Origin: Xanthobacter dioxanivorans
Lineage (GTDB): Bacteria; Pseudomonadota; Alphaproteobacteria; Rhizobiales; Xanthobacteraceae
Reading direction: 5' to 3'
Assembly: GCF_016807805.1 (NCBI RefSeq)
Contig: NZ_CP063362.1
Coordinates: 5,746,501 to 5,810,500, forward strand
Length of the DNA: 64,000 nucleotides
How positions within the stretch are numbered: the first letter of the stretch is position 1; each line of letters begins with the position of its first letter. Under the pieces are notes generated by a model that was not told the origin of the DNA, ran no database searches, and saw only the letters and a list, made by a program, of their open reading frames with translations. The translations under genes and the position numbers were made by a program. This document shows positions 9,365 through 19,617 of this stretch, one piece after another.

Positions 9365-10063
9365 TCACAGCAGGGCGAAAAGCGCATCCTCGTTGGGGGC
9401 GGCGGCCACCTCCACCTTCAGCCCCGCCTTCACCAGCGGCTCGGCCACCTGCTCGGACAGGCACAGTTCGCGCACGCGGGCCAGTTCGCCGGTGAGGCCC
9501 GCCGCGGCGACGCACCGCAGCAGGGTCTTGACCGTCCTTTGGGACAAGTGCAGCGCCGCCGTGACGGTTCCTGCGGCGAGCGCGGCGCGGGCCTCCTCGG
9601 ACAATGCGTCGGCGGGCTCGGCCGCATAGATGATGGCGAGGTCCAGGGTGATGCCCGGTGCCGCCAACAGGGCCTGAAGGTCCGCCGCCCGGTCCTCGCC
9701 GGCGGGGTTCAGCACCCGCGCGCCGGATGGGAGCGCGGCGGCGATGCGTCCGGCCAGGGCCGAGGCGTCGCCATCGCAGTCCGCCACCTGGGTGAAGCCG
9801 GCCGCGCGGGCTTCCTTGGCGGTGCGCGGCCCCACCGCGAACGCCGGCAGATGAAAGAAGCGCTGCCCTTCCGGATGGGTGGCGAACGCCTTCACCCCGT
9901 TGATGGAGGTGAAGGCCACCGCATCGAACGGGCCTTCGGGCAACGGCGTCCGGGTCGGCGCGATGCGCAGCATGGGATCGACCGTCACCCCATGCCCGAG
10001 CGCGCGCAGGCGCTGGGCCGTCTGGGAGGCGGCGGGCTCCGGCCGGGTGACGAGAACATGCAT
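9365..10063 (-). CDS. hemD: Uroporphyrinogen-III synthase
   Basis: Closes and inverts ring D of hydroxymethylbilane to make uroporphyrinogen III, the branch point to heme, siroheme and cobalamin. At 232 residues it has the usual two-domain alpha/beta length. The N terminus VLVTRPEPAASQTAQRL is the HEM4 family signature, and TSINGVKAF and the SQRTVKTLLR region follow. Sequence conservation in HemD is low, so the position directly after hemC strongly supports the call. Siroheme derived from its product is needed by the nitrite reductase encoded at 47.5 kb. Confidence 0.92.
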   Translation of the reverse strand: MHVLVTRPEPAASQTAQRLRALGHGVTVDPMLRIAPTRTPLPEGPFDAVAFTSINGVKAFATHPEGQRFFHLPAFAVGPRTAKEARAAGFTQVADCDGDASALAGRIAAALPSGARVLNPAGEDRAADLQALLAAPGITLDLAIIYAAEPADALSEEARAALAAGTVTAALHLSQRTVKTLLRCVAAAGLTGELARVRELCLSEQVAEPLVKAGLKVEVAAAPNEDALFALL

Positions 10064-10174
10064 GGGTCACTCTCAATCCGCTTCAAGAAACGGGGCAGAA
10101 CATGGCTTTTGTGGGCAGATCGAAATGACCTGCCGGCGGCGCGCAACCAGATCCCTTGCCGCGCCGCGTTCCCC

Positions 10175-11128
10175 TCACAGGCCCAGCAGCCGGGCCGGCG
10201 CGCTCGCCCGCAGCGTGGCGCCACATTCCGTTCCGAGGCGGGCGGCATCGACGATGGGCGCCCGCGCCTCGATCTCCGCCGCATCGGAGCCGTCGGGCAC
10301 CAGCACGAGGCCGCGCAGGCGCACCTCCCGCCCCTCCACCGTGGCAAGGCCCGCGATGGGGGTGCGACACGAGCCGTCGAGGGCGGACAGGAAGGCGCGC
10401 TCGGCATCGAGGGCGATGCCGGTATCCCGGCAGGCGATGGCGGCGATGGCCGCGTTGGTGTCCGGATCGTCGATGCGGCATTCGATCGCCACCGCCCCCT
10501 GCCCCACCGCCGGCAGGAAATCCGCCGGATCGAGCAGCGCGCTCGCGGCTTCGGCGAGGCCAAGGCGGGTCAGGCCGGCCAGCGCCAGCAGGGTGGCGTC
10601 GAACTCGCCATCCTTCACCTTGGCGAGGCGGGTGTGGACGTTGCCGCGCAGCAATTCCACCTTGAGATCCGGCCGCAGGCGCCGCAATTGCGCCTCGCGC
10701 CGGAGCGAGGCGGTGCCGATGCGCGCGCCGGCGGGAAGATCATCGAGCCCCGCCCCCTCCTTCAGGATGAGGGCGTCGCGCACGTCCGCCCGTGGCAGAT
10801 AGCCGGCAAGGTGCAGGCCCTCCGGCAGGAAAGTCGCCACGTCCTTCGCCGAATGCACGGCCAGGTCCACCCGGCCGTCCAGCAGCGCTTCCTCGATCTC
10901 CTTGGTGAACAGGCCCTTGCCCCCCGCCTCCGACAGCGCGCGGTCCTGGATCTGGTCGCCGGAGGTGCGGATGACAGAGATGGCGATCGCCTCCGCCGGC
11001 ACCTTCAGCGCCGCCGAAAGGGCGGCCTGCACGGCATGGGCCTGCCACAGTGCCAGCGGACTGCCGCGCGTGCCGATGGTGAGGCGCGGCCTCACGGACG
11101 CGGGTTCGGATTTCGGTGTGTCGCTCAT
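10175..11128 (-). CDS. hemC: Hydroxymethylbilane synthase (porphobilinogen deaminase)
   Basis: Polymerises four porphobilinogens into hydroxymethylbilane in the cytoplasm. The 317-residue protein has the substrate and cofactor signatures [14 protein letters not shown], the arginine-rich [10 protein letters not shown] and the dipyrromethane-cofactor cysteine in [11 protein letters not shown]. It leads the minus-strand hemC-hemD-mic60-orf52 series, with 111 bases before hemD in which I see no gene. The start ATG at 11128 is divergent from tsaD, leaving about 100 bp shared upstream. Confidence 0.97.
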   Translation of the reverse strand: MSDTPKSEPASVRPRLTIGTRGSPLALWQAHAVQAALSAALKVPAEAIAISVIRTSGDQIQDRALSEAGGKGLFTKEIEEALLDGRVDLAVHSAKDVATFLPEGLHLAGYLPRADVRDALILKEGAGLDDLPAGARIGTASLRREAQLRRLRPDLKVELLRGNVHTRLAKVKDGEFDATLLALAGLTRLGLAEAASALLDPADFLPAVGQGAVAIECRIDDPDTNAAIAAIACRDTGIALDAERAFLSALDGSCRTPIAGLATVEGREVRLRGLVLVPDGSDAAEIEARAPIVDAARLGTECGATLRASAPARLLGL

Positions 11129-11226
11129 TCGTAATCTCGCGCGGGGCCGCGTACAATGCGCGAGGGAATCGAAATGGGATAGAGCGGCGTTCCGGCGCAG
11201 CGCGGGACGTTCTGGAGGGACAGGGT

Positions 11227-12297
11227 TTGGCCGATCTTCTGGTTCTCGGCATCGAGACCACCTGCGACGAGACCTCTGCGGCCGTGGTGGCGCGCTCGCC
11301 TTCGGGAGCGTCCGACATCCGCTCCAACGTCATCCGCTCGCAGGTGGAAATCCACTCGCCCTATGGCGGCGTGGTGCCGGAGATCGCCGCGCGCGCCCAT
11401 GTGGAAATCCTCGATCATGTGATCGCCGAGGCCATGCGGCAGGCGAACGTGGACTATTCCGAGCTCTCGGGCGTCGCAGCGGCGGCGGGCCCGGGGCTCA
11501 TCGGCGGGGTCATCGTCGGCCTCACCACCGCCAAGGCCATCGCGCTCGCGGCCAAGAAGCCGCTGGTGGCGGTGAACCATCTGGAGGCCCACGCGCTCAC
11601 CGCCCGCCTCACCGACGGCGTCGCCTTCCCCTATCTGCTGCTGCTCGTCTCCGGCGGGCACACACAGTTGCTCGCGGTGGAGGATGTCGGCCGCTACACC
11701 CGCCTCGGCACCACGCTGGACGACGCGGTGGGCGAAGCCTTCGACAAGGTGGCGAAGATGCTGAGCCTGCCCTATCCCGGCGGGCCGCAGGTGGAGGCGC
11801 AGGCCAAGCTCGGCTATGCGGGGCGCTTCGCCTTCCCCCGCCCCATGCTGGGCCGGCGCGAGCCGGACTTCTCCCTCTCCGGCCTGAAGACCGCCGTGCG
11901 GCTGGAAGCCGACCGCCTTGCCCCGCTCACCGACGACGACGTGGCCGACCTGTGCGCCGGCTTCCAGGCGGCGGTGGTGGACCTGATCGCCGACCGGGTG
12001 CGCGCCGGCGCCCGCGCCTTCCGCGACCGGCTCGGGCGCGGGCCCACGGCCCTCGTGGCGGCGGGCGGCGTGGCGGCCAACGGCATGATCCGCGAGACAC
12101 TGGCGAAGGTCGCCGCCGAGCTCAATGTCCGCTACGCCATGCCGACGCCGGCCCTGTGCACCGACAACGGCGCCATGATCGCCTGGGCGGGGGCGGAACG
12201 CCTCGCCCGCGGCCTCCGCGACAAGCTGGACGTGAGCCCACGCGCCCGCTGGCCGCTGGATCCGGCCGCCGCCGCATCCGCCAACGCCCGGGCCTGA
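11227..12297 (+). CDS. tsaD: tRNA threonylcarbamoyladenosine transferase TsaD
   Basis: Transfers threonylcarbamoyl to A37 of ANN-decoding tRNAs, working with TsaB and TsaE. The metal-binding motif NHLEAH, the nucleotide-binding VSGGHTQLL and the C-terminal [12 protein letters not shown] and [12 protein letters not shown] are all present. I place the start at the TTG at 11227, giving (M)[15 protein letters not shown] and 356 residues, because GGAGGG lies about 8 bases upstream and family proteins begin just before GIETSCDET. The longer in-frame extension to 11116 runs into the divergent hemC gene. gpsA follows after three bases, so the two form an operon. Confidence 0.95.
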   Translation: MADLLVLGIETTCDETSAAVVARSPSGASDIRSNVIRSQVEIHSPYGGVVPEIAARAHVEILDHVIAEAMRQANVDYSELSGVAAAAGPGLIGGVIVGLTTAKAIALAAKKPLVAVNHLEAHALTARLTDGVAFPYLLLLVSGGHTQLLAVEDVGRYTRLGTTLDDAVGEAFDKVAKMLSLPYPGGPQVEAQAKLGYAGRFAFPRPMLGRREPDFSLSGLKTAVRLEADRLAPLTDDDVADLCAGFQAAVVDLIADRVRAGARAFRDRLGRGPTALVAAGGVAANGMIRETLAKVAAELNVRYAMPTPALCTDNGAMIAWAGAERLARGLRDKLDVSPRARWPLDPAAAASANARA

Positions 12298-12300
12298 CCG

Positions 12301-13287
12301 GTGCCGTCTTCGGTCTTTCGGCGCATCGGCGTCATGGGCGCGGGCGCGTGGGGTACGGCGCTGGCCAACGCCGCCGCCCGCGCCGGACGCGATGTGGTGC
12401 TCTGGGGCCGCGACGGCGTCGCCATGGCCGAGATGGCGCGGCTGCGGGAGAACCGCGCGGACCTGCCCGGCATCGCCCTTGATCCGGCGGTCACGCCCAC
12501 CGGTGACCTTGCCGCCGTCGCCGCTTGCGATGCGCTGCTGCTGGTGGTGCCGGCGCAGGCCTGCCGCGAGGCCCTCGAGCGCCTCGCGCCGCTGGCGCGT
12601 CCCGGCCTGCCGGTGATCTCGTGTGCCAAGGGCATCGAGCGCGGCAGCCGCGCTTTCATGAGCGAGGTGATCGCCGAGGTGATGCCGAAGGCGTCGCCGG
12701 CCGTGCTCTCGGGGCCGAGCTTCGCTTCCGACGTGGCGGCGGGACTGCCCACCGCCGTCACCCTTGCCGCCCGCGACGCGGCGCTGGCCGTGGCCGTCAC
12801 CCGGGCGCTCGGCTCCCCGACGCTGCGGCTCTATCACTCCACCGACGTGCGCGGGGTGGAAATCGGCGGGGCGGCGAAGAACGTGCTGGCCATCGCCGCG
12901 GGCATCGTCGCCGGCCGCAGGCTCGGAGCGAGCGCGGCGGCGGCGCTGGTGGCGCGCGGCTTCGCCGAGCTGATGCGCTTCGGGCGGGCGTACGGGGCGA
13001 AGGCGGAGACCATCACCGGGCTTTCCGGCCTCGGCGACCTCATCCTCACCACGTCCGGCCCGCAATCGCGCAACTTCGCCTTCGGCCGCGCCCTGGGGGC
13101 CGGTGAGGCGGCGGGGGACAAGCTGGCGGAGGGCGCCTTCACCGCCGGCGTTCTGGTGGAGATGGCCGCGGCAAAGGGCGTGGACGTGCCGGTGAGCGCC
13201 GCGGTGGATGCGGTGCTCGGCGGGCGGATCTCCATCGACGACGCCATAGAGGCGCTCATGGCCCGCCCGCAGAGAGCCGAGGCGTAG
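12301..13287 (+). CDS. gpsA: Glycerol-3-phosphate dehydrogenase [NAD(P)+]
   Basis: Reduces dihydroxyacetone phosphate to sn-glycerol 3-phosphate, the backbone for phospholipids. The 328-residue protein has the N-terminal nucleotide motif [10 protein letters not shown], the SCAKGIE segment, and [16 protein letters not shown], which contains the catalytic lysine. The GTG start at 12301 is three bases after the tsaD stop, so the pair is probably co-translated. The stop codon sits inside a long bidirectional terminator shared with the convergent gene. Confidence 0.96.
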   Translation: MPSSVFRRIGVMGAGAWGTALANAAARAGRDVVLWGRDGVAMAEMARLRENRADLPGIALDPAVTPTGDLAAVAACDALLLVVPAQACREALERLAPLARPGLPVISCAKGIERGSRAFMSEVIAEVMPKASPAVLSGPSFASDVAAGLPTAVTLAARDAALAVAVTRALGSPTLRLYHSTDVRGVEIGGAAKNVLAIAAGIVAGRRLGASAAAALVARGFAELMRFGRAYGAKAETITGLSGLGDLILTTSGPQSRNFAFGRALGAGEAAGDKLAEGAFTAGVLVEMAAAKGVDVPVSAAVDAVLGGRISIDDAIEALMARPQRAEA

Positions 13288-13308
13288 GGCGCCCAGCGCC
13301 CTACGCCT
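13280..13308. terminator. Bidirectional terminator between gpsA and the YkgJ-family gene
   Basis: AGGCGTAGGGCG - CCCAG - CGCCCTACGCCT is a perfect 12-bp stem with a 5-nt loop. It contains the gpsA stop codon (13285-13287) in its left arm and the stop of the opposite gene (13301-13303) in its right arm, so one hairpin ends both convergent transcripts. No long T tract is present on either strand. Confidence 0.8.
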
Positions 13309-14101
13309 TCAGCTTGTCAAAGGTGCGCGCCATCTCCTCGCGGCTCACATGGTCGATGATGGCGGGATGCAGCACGTCCTCTCCGGCGCGGAATGCCGCC
13401 TCGGCATCGACGCGGGCGAGGGCAATCTTCAGGGCACCGACCAGGTCGTAAAGCGACCAAGCGTGCCCCGCATCGCGCAGGGCCGATTGCAGGGCACCCT
13501 GCACCAGGGCGCGGACCGTGCGGTGTGATTCGGAGACCGGCACCTCGTCCGCCTCGTCCTCGAGCGCGGAGACGCAGGCCTCCTCGTTGAAGGAGACATG
13601 GCCGCGGCAGGCGAGCGGGCGCACCGGGTAGATCACGCAGATGCCCTCGGCGAGGAACGGGCATTCGCGGCCGAGGAACATGGTGCCGGCGGTCTCGGCC
13701 GTGGCGTCGGCGGTGGCGGCGAGGCGCGCGGGCAGGTCGATGCCCACCTTGCGGAATCCGCCCGCCATGGCCCGCACGTAGCGCGCCACCATCAGCACCT
13801 CCGGCGCGGTGGCGACAACCTGGATGCGGCAACAGGTGCCGCAGCCCTTGCGGCAGGCCAGTGGCGGCAGGTCCTTCGTCTGCTCGGCCACATTGTGCTC
13901 GTAGCTGGAAAAGGCCTGCATCCAGATGCGGTCGAGGAAATCCGCCGCGCCCTTGTGGGCATCGAGGGTGAGGCCGAAGGCGGCATGCTGGGCACGAAAG
14001 AAGGCGGCGGGACCCTCGCCGGTCTCCGCGCGGGTTTGTGAAGCGACCGCCACCGCAAGCCTCCAAATATTCCAACCGCCCCGCAACGGGCGCGCCGGCA
14101 T
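13301..14101 (-). CDS. YkgJ-family cysteine cluster protein
   Basis: A cytoplasmic protein of about 266 residues with the CxxxCxxCC metal-binding cluster: CRKGCGTCCR near residue 80, followed by ECPFLAEGICVIYPVRPLAC about 60 residues later. Such clusters are thought to bind Fe-S or zinc; the biochemical role of the family is not settled. The start is uncertain: ATG at 14101 gives MPARPLRGG, an in-frame GTG further in would give VAVASQTRAE, and the upstream extension to 14191 looks noncoding. It is convergent with gpsA. Confidence 0.8.
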   Translation of the reverse strand: MPARPLRGGWNIWRLAVAVASQTRAETGEGPAAFFRAQHAAFGLTLDAHKGAADFLDRIWMQAFSSYEHNVAEQTKDLPPLACRKGCGTCCRIQVVATAPEVLMVARYVRAMAGGFRKVGIDLPARLAATADATAETAGTMFLGRECPFLAEGICVIYPVRPLACRGHVSFNEEACVSALEDEADEVPVSESHRTVRALVQGALQSALRDAGHAWSLYDLVGALKIALARVDAEAAFRAGEDVLHPAIIDHVSREEMARTFDKLKA

Positions 14102-14216
14102 GCTGACCAACGTCGTGAGCCGGCACATTGAGATGGAACAAGCTATGTCCATACAGACATAGCATTCAACATGGGGAAACTGCGTAGGCACGGGAAAGGG
14201 CGCGGCACGCGCCTGG

Positions 14217-14270
14217 CCTCGTGCCGCGGACGCATGCAGCGCAGCGGAAGGAGAGCCGGGGACACGAAGG
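14217..14270. repeat. Dispersed intergenic repeat, family 1 (copy 1)
   Basis: This stretch shares GGACGCATGCAGCG, CAGCGGAA and GAGCCGGG, in the same order, with the element at 49362-49410. It belongs to an intergenic repeat class resembling the palindromic spacers common in Bradyrhizobium-type genomes. It lies between the YkgJ-family gene and the ABM-domain gene. Confidence 0.65.
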
Positions 14271-14282
14271 CAGACAGGTGAC

Positions 14283-14325
14283 TGCCGTCATGCCCAGCTT
14301 GCTTGACAAGCCGGGCATGACGGCA
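14283..14325 (-). terminator. Long palindromic hairpin after the ABM-domain gene
   Basis: TGCCGTCATGCCC pairs perfectly with GGGCATGACGGCA (13 bp), and inside it GCTTG pairs with CAAGC around a CTTGA loop. It begins eight bases past the stop of the minus-strand gene at 14333, so it probably serves as its terminator. The ATGCCC...GGGCAT core recurs at 42181-42202 and 53939-53961, marking a dispersed hairpin family. Confidence 0.7.
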
Positions 14326-14332
14326 CTTCTGG

Positions 14333-14632
14333 TCAGAAGAAGTCGCCGACCACGCTCGTGTGCTCCACCGACGGCGGGCTGGCGAAATGCGGGCCGACGA
14401 GGCGGCGCCATTCCTGGAATTCGGGAGAATTGCGGAAGTGGACCATGTGGTCTTCCACCGTGTCCCAGGTGACCACGAGATAATAACGTGACGGCGTCTC
14501 GACAGAGCGCTCGAGCGACAGGCCGCGGCAGCCACGCGATTTCTGGAAATGCGGCGCGGCTTCCTTCACGGCGGCCTCGAAGGCGGCTTCCGAGCCTTCC
14601 TTGATGTCGAGCGTGGCGATCTCATAGACCAT
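14333..14632 (-). CDS. ABM-domain (antibiotic biosynthesis monooxygenase-like) protein
   Basis: A 99-residue dimeric alpha/beta-barrel protein. The start MVYEIATLDIKEGSEAAFEAA, the central SLERSVETPSRYYLVVTWD and the HMVHFRNSPEFQEWRRLVGP segment match the ABM/NIPSNAP-like fold. Members include cofactor-free monooxygenases and heme-degrading enzymes; the substrate here cannot be told. It is a single gene, divergent from the EVE-domain gene, with a strong palindromic hairpin after its stop. Confidence 0.85.
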   Translation of the reverse strand: MVYEIATLDIKEGSEAAFEAAVKEAAPHFQKSRGCRGLSLERSVETPSRYYLVVTWDTVEDHMVHFRNSPEFQEWRRLVGPHFASPPSVEHTSVVGDFF

Positions 14633-14827
14633 GGTGCGTTCCTCTCCTCCGGCGGCCCGTCCGCGCCGCCGGCCGGGACATTAAGGCTTCGCCCCCGTCA
14701 GGCAAGACACCCTCGGCCATCGCGCACAGGCCCGGCAGCAAAGGCGCGCCGCGCCGAGTCTCCTTGCCAAGCTCCGCCGGAATGGGCAAACCCGGACACA
14801 TTGTTCTTTTGCGACGCGAGCTTTGTC

Positions 14828-15241
14828 ATGGCCCATTGGCTCTACAAGTCCGAACCCTTCAAATGGTCCTGGGAGATGCAGGTGAAGGCCGGTGCCAAGG
14901 GCACCCATTGGGATGGCGTGCGCAACCACCTCGCCAAGCAACAGCTTCTGGCCATGAGGACCGGCGACAAGGGCTTCTTCTACCATTCCAACGAGGGTAA
15001 GGAGATCGTCGGCATCGTGGAGGTGATCAAAGAGGCCTACCCCGACCCCTCCGACGAGAGCGGCAAGTTCGTGATGGTGGACATCAAGGCGGTGAAGCCG
15101 CTCAAGACGCCGGTGACGCTGGCCGCCATCAAGGCGGATCCGCGGTTGCAGGAGATGGCGCTGATCAGGTTCTCCCGCCTCTCGGTGCAGCCGGTCACCG
15201 ACGCGGAATGGGACCTCATCTGCGGGCTGGGCGGCGTGTGA
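14828..15241 (+). CDS. EVE domain protein
   Basis: A 137-residue protein beginning MAHWLYKSEP, the hallmark of the EVE/PUA-like fold (thymocyte nuclear protein 1 family), with GVRNHLAKQQLLAMRTGDKG and YHSNEGKEIVGIVEV. EVE domains bind modified bases in DNA or RNA; the target in bacteria of this group is unknown. Start ATG at 14828. The stop TGA overlaps the GTG start of the methyltransferase gene by four bases, so the two are translationally coupled. The EVE reader and protein methyltransferase pairing may be only operonic. Confidence 0.9.
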   Translation: MAHWLYKSEPFKWSWEMQVKAGAKGTHWDGVRNHLAKQQLLAMRTGDKGFFYHSNEGKEIVGIVEVIKEAYPDPSDESGKFVMVDIKAVKPLKTPVTLAAIKADPRLQEMALIRFSRLSVQPVTDAEWDLICGLGGV

Positions 15242-15891
15242 GCCGCCCCATACACGATCCCATCGCCTTCATCCGCACCGAAACCCGGCTGCGGCCCGTG
15301 CCGCTGGTCCCCGAAATCCGCCTTCACGTGGCCGACGAGGCGGTGCCCATCTGGCACCGCACCGAGGAGGAACTGGGCGAGATGGGCCTGCCCCCGCCCT
15401 TCTGGGCCTTCGCCTGGGCCGGCGGGCAGGCGCTGGCGCGGCATGTGCTGGACCATCCGGACGCGGTGAAGGGCAAGCGCGTGCTGGACTTCGCCTCCGG
15501 CTCCGGGCTCGTGGGCATCGCCGCCATGAAGGCGGGCGCGGCGCAGGTAACCTGCGCCGACATAGACCCCTTCGCCCGGGCCGCCATCGCCCTCAACGGA
15601 GCGGAGAACGGCGTCGCCGTCGCCGCGGCGGACACCGACCTCATCGGCCGCGACGACGGCTGGGAGACCGTGCTGGCCGGCGACATCGCCTATGAGCGCG
15701 ACCTGTCGGAGCGCGTCTTCGCCTGGCTGTTCGCCCTCGCCGCGCGCGGCGCCGGCGTGCTCGTGGGCGATCCGGGCCGCACCTACCTGCCGAGGGACCG
15801 CCTGGAACGCCTCGCCGAATACGCGGTGCCGGTGACGCGGGAACTGGAGGACATGGAGATCAAGCGCACCTGCGTCTGGCGCCCGCGCTGA
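15238..15891 (+). CDS. SAM-dependent methyltransferase, ETFB-lysine methyltransferase-like
   Basis: A 217-residue class I methyltransferase. Motif I is VLDFASGSGLVGIAA, motif II region CADIDPFA, and the family-specific PPPFWAFAWAGGQALAR precedes motif I. This pattern matches the METTL20 group that trimethylates lysines of electron-transfer flavoprotein beta in Rhizobiales and mitochondria; nicotinamide N-methyltransferase-like annotations also occur. The start is GTG at 15238, overlapping the EVE gene stop (GTGA). Confidence 0.8.
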   Translation: MSRPIHDPIAFIRTETRLRPVPLVPEIRLHVADEAVPIWHRTEEELGEMGLPPPFWAFAWAGGQALARHVLDHPDAVKGKRVLDFASGSGLVGIAAMKAGAAQVTCADIDPFARAAIALNGAENGVAVAAADTDLIGRDDGWETVLAGDIAYERDLSERVFAWLFALAARGAGVLVGDPGRTYLPRDRLERLAEYAVPVTRELEDMEIKRTCVWRPR

Positions 15892-15965
15892 GGGCGCCCG
15901 GCGCGCGGGGGGAACCTTCGCCAGCGCCAACCGTTGCCCTGCCGAGGCCAAAAGGAGGCGCGGCA

Positions 15966-16436
15966 ATGGAAATCCACGAGATCTGGAAAAAGATGGCGCA
16001 GCAGCGCGACTGCATGTTCGTCGACCACGACGGCCCGCGCCTGCGCGCCCGGCCCATGGCGCCGGTGGTGCAGCAGGCGGAAAGGGCCATCTGGTTCGTA
16101 ACGGACCGGCGCGGCGCCAAGGACGACGAGATCGCCCGCGAGCCGCACGTGTGCCTTACCTTCGTCGACCATTCCGACCGCTTCCACCTGTCGGTTTCGG
16201 GCCGGGCCGAGGTGGTGCGCGACACCGCCAAGCTGAAGGAGATATGGACCTCCTACATGGAGGCCTTCTTCCCCGGAGGGCCGGATGATCCCAATGCCAT
16301 CCTGGTGAAGGTGGAGCCCGATCAGGCGGAATACTGGGACGGCGACGGTGATATCGTGAGCGCGTTCAAGCTCGCCGCCGGCATCCTCGGCGAAAGGACG
16401 CCGAACCTCGGAGACAACCAGAAGGTCCAGCTCTGA
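15966..16436 (+). CDS. Pyridoxamine 5'-phosphate oxidase-family protein (general stress type)
   Basis: A 156-residue split-barrel FMN-binding protein. MEIHEIWKKMAQQRDCMFVDH, RARPMAPVV, IWFVTDRRGAKDDEI and CLTFVDHSDRFHLSVSGRAEV align with the general stress protein 26 group (COG3871) rather than with PdxH. A flavin or F420-like reductase function is likely, substrate unknown. The leader GGCCAAAAGGAGGCGCGGCA contains a good ribosome binding site, supporting the ATG at 15966. The gap to the convergent DUF423 gene (16437-16574) contains no gene I can support. Confidence 0.85.
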   Translation: MEIHEIWKKMAQQRDCMFVDHDGPRLRARPMAPVVQQAERAIWFVTDRRGAKDDEIAREPHVCLTFVDHSDRFHLSVSGRAEVVRDTAKLKEIWTSYMEAFFPGGPDDPNAILVKVEPDQAEYWDGDGDIVSAFKLAAGILGERTPNLGDNQKVQL

Positions 16437-16574
16437 GCCCGATGGCGGCGGCGCGCCCCATCTCGCCCTTCGGCTCGACCGGAGGGCGTCGTTCCCCCTA
16501 CACGTCGGCCGCGAAAACCCGCCCTGGCGGCACCACCCATCCCGCCGGCCGCAAGACCAGGGCGGACGTCCGCC

Positions 16575-16946
16575 TCACGCCTTCCGTGCAAACAGCGCCG
16601 CGCCGGCCACGATGAGCCACCCGGCCATCATCAGGGTGCCGCCGAAAGGCGCGCTTCCGCCCAGGAGCTTGACCTCCATCAAGGCGCGCATCGCCAGATC
16701 GCCTGAAAACAACACTGCGCCGAGGGCGATGGCGCTCGCGCCCGCTTGGAGCGCGATCCGCCCCCGGCCGAGCTGGAGGCCCACGGCGAGAAGGCCGGCA
16801 AGGGCCGTGGCGTGAAACAGAAGGAAGTGGGCGGAGGTGACGAGATTGTCCCCGCCGCCCATATGGGCGGCAGCGGCGGCAACTGCGACGCCCGCCGCTC
16901 CCATGAGGCCGGCGAGGAAAAGCAGGATACGGGTCCAGGGGTCCAT
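16575..16946 (-). CDS. DUF423 membrane protein
   Basis: A 123-residue protein with four predicted membrane helices: [56 protein letters not shown] and [17 protein letters not shown]. The pattern, including [10 protein letters not shown] and [15 protein letters not shown], is that of the DUF423/YgdD family, whose function is unknown. It is a single gene and divergent from acs. Confidence 0.88.
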   Translation of the reverse strand: MDPWTRILLFLAGLMGAAGVAVAAAAAHMGGGDNLVTSAHFLLFHATALAGLLAVGLQLGRGRIALQAGASAIALGAVLFSGDLAMRALMEVKLLGGSAPFGGTLMMAGWLIVAGAALFARKA

Positions 16947-17200
16947 GGCGGCGCCTCGAACGCAGAGCGGATCGAGAGCCGTCTATAGGGCCGCGCGACG
17001 GCGGGCGACAGGCCGGAGACGTGCGGCATGGGGGAGCATCCGGGCACCGCGGCGCGACGAAGGGTTATGCGCCCAAAGTCTGCCCGGACGGTGCCTTGTG
17101 GAGCGTCATCCCTCTCCCCATAATCCGGCCCAATCAAAGCGGGAAATTCCGCTACGAATTAAGGATGGCGGGGACGCGCCCGCGCGAGGGAGGCAAGAGC

Positions 17201-19156
<1,956 letters not shown>

Positions 19157-19175
19157 CGGCCGGAAGCGGAAAGCC

Positions 19176-19198
19176 GCTCGGGTTGGATCAACCCGAGC
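19176..19198 (+). terminator. Hairpin terminator after acs
   Basis: GCTCGGGTTG - GAT - CAACCCGAGC is a perfect 10-bp stem with a 3-nt loop, 19 bases after the acs stop. No T tract follows, so it may act as a Rho-assisted terminator or an mRNA end protector. Confidence 0.7.
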
Positions 19199-19617
19199 AG
19201 CACACTCGCCGGTCCATTCAAGGGAACGCGAACGGATTGCGGATCGGTTCGACCAGGACCCGATGAGGGGGAGACAAAGATCCCACCTGGCACGGTCGCG
19301 GCGCCTTCCCTCCCCCGACATCCCCGGCTTATTTCATTCCCCGACCGCCCCCGCCGGCGTGTCCCCATCCGTCACAACCACCCGAGCACCGCGCGCGCAA
19401 AAGCTCCGCAGCGCATCCTCATCCTCTCGCAAACGGCCGCGTACCGAGGTATCATGCTCCTCGCATCGAGGTTCGCGAGCCCCGGCGCATTTACATGGTC
19501 CCAATTGCGCCGCACCCCGGATACCATGTGGATGCAGCGTGCGCGCGTCGCACATTGCGTCAGATCCAACCATCCGACAGCCGGAGGACACCCGGCACAC
19601 GGGCAATTTCAATCCCC
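19199..19617. other. Intergenic gap upstream of the diguanylate cyclase
   Basis: About 420 bases between the acs hairpin and the next start codon. Stop-free stretches exist in several frames but have poor codon patterns and no recognisable protein similarity. It presumably holds the promoter of the diguanylate cyclase gene. I see no RNA gene, repeat or clear operator. Confidence 0.4.
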
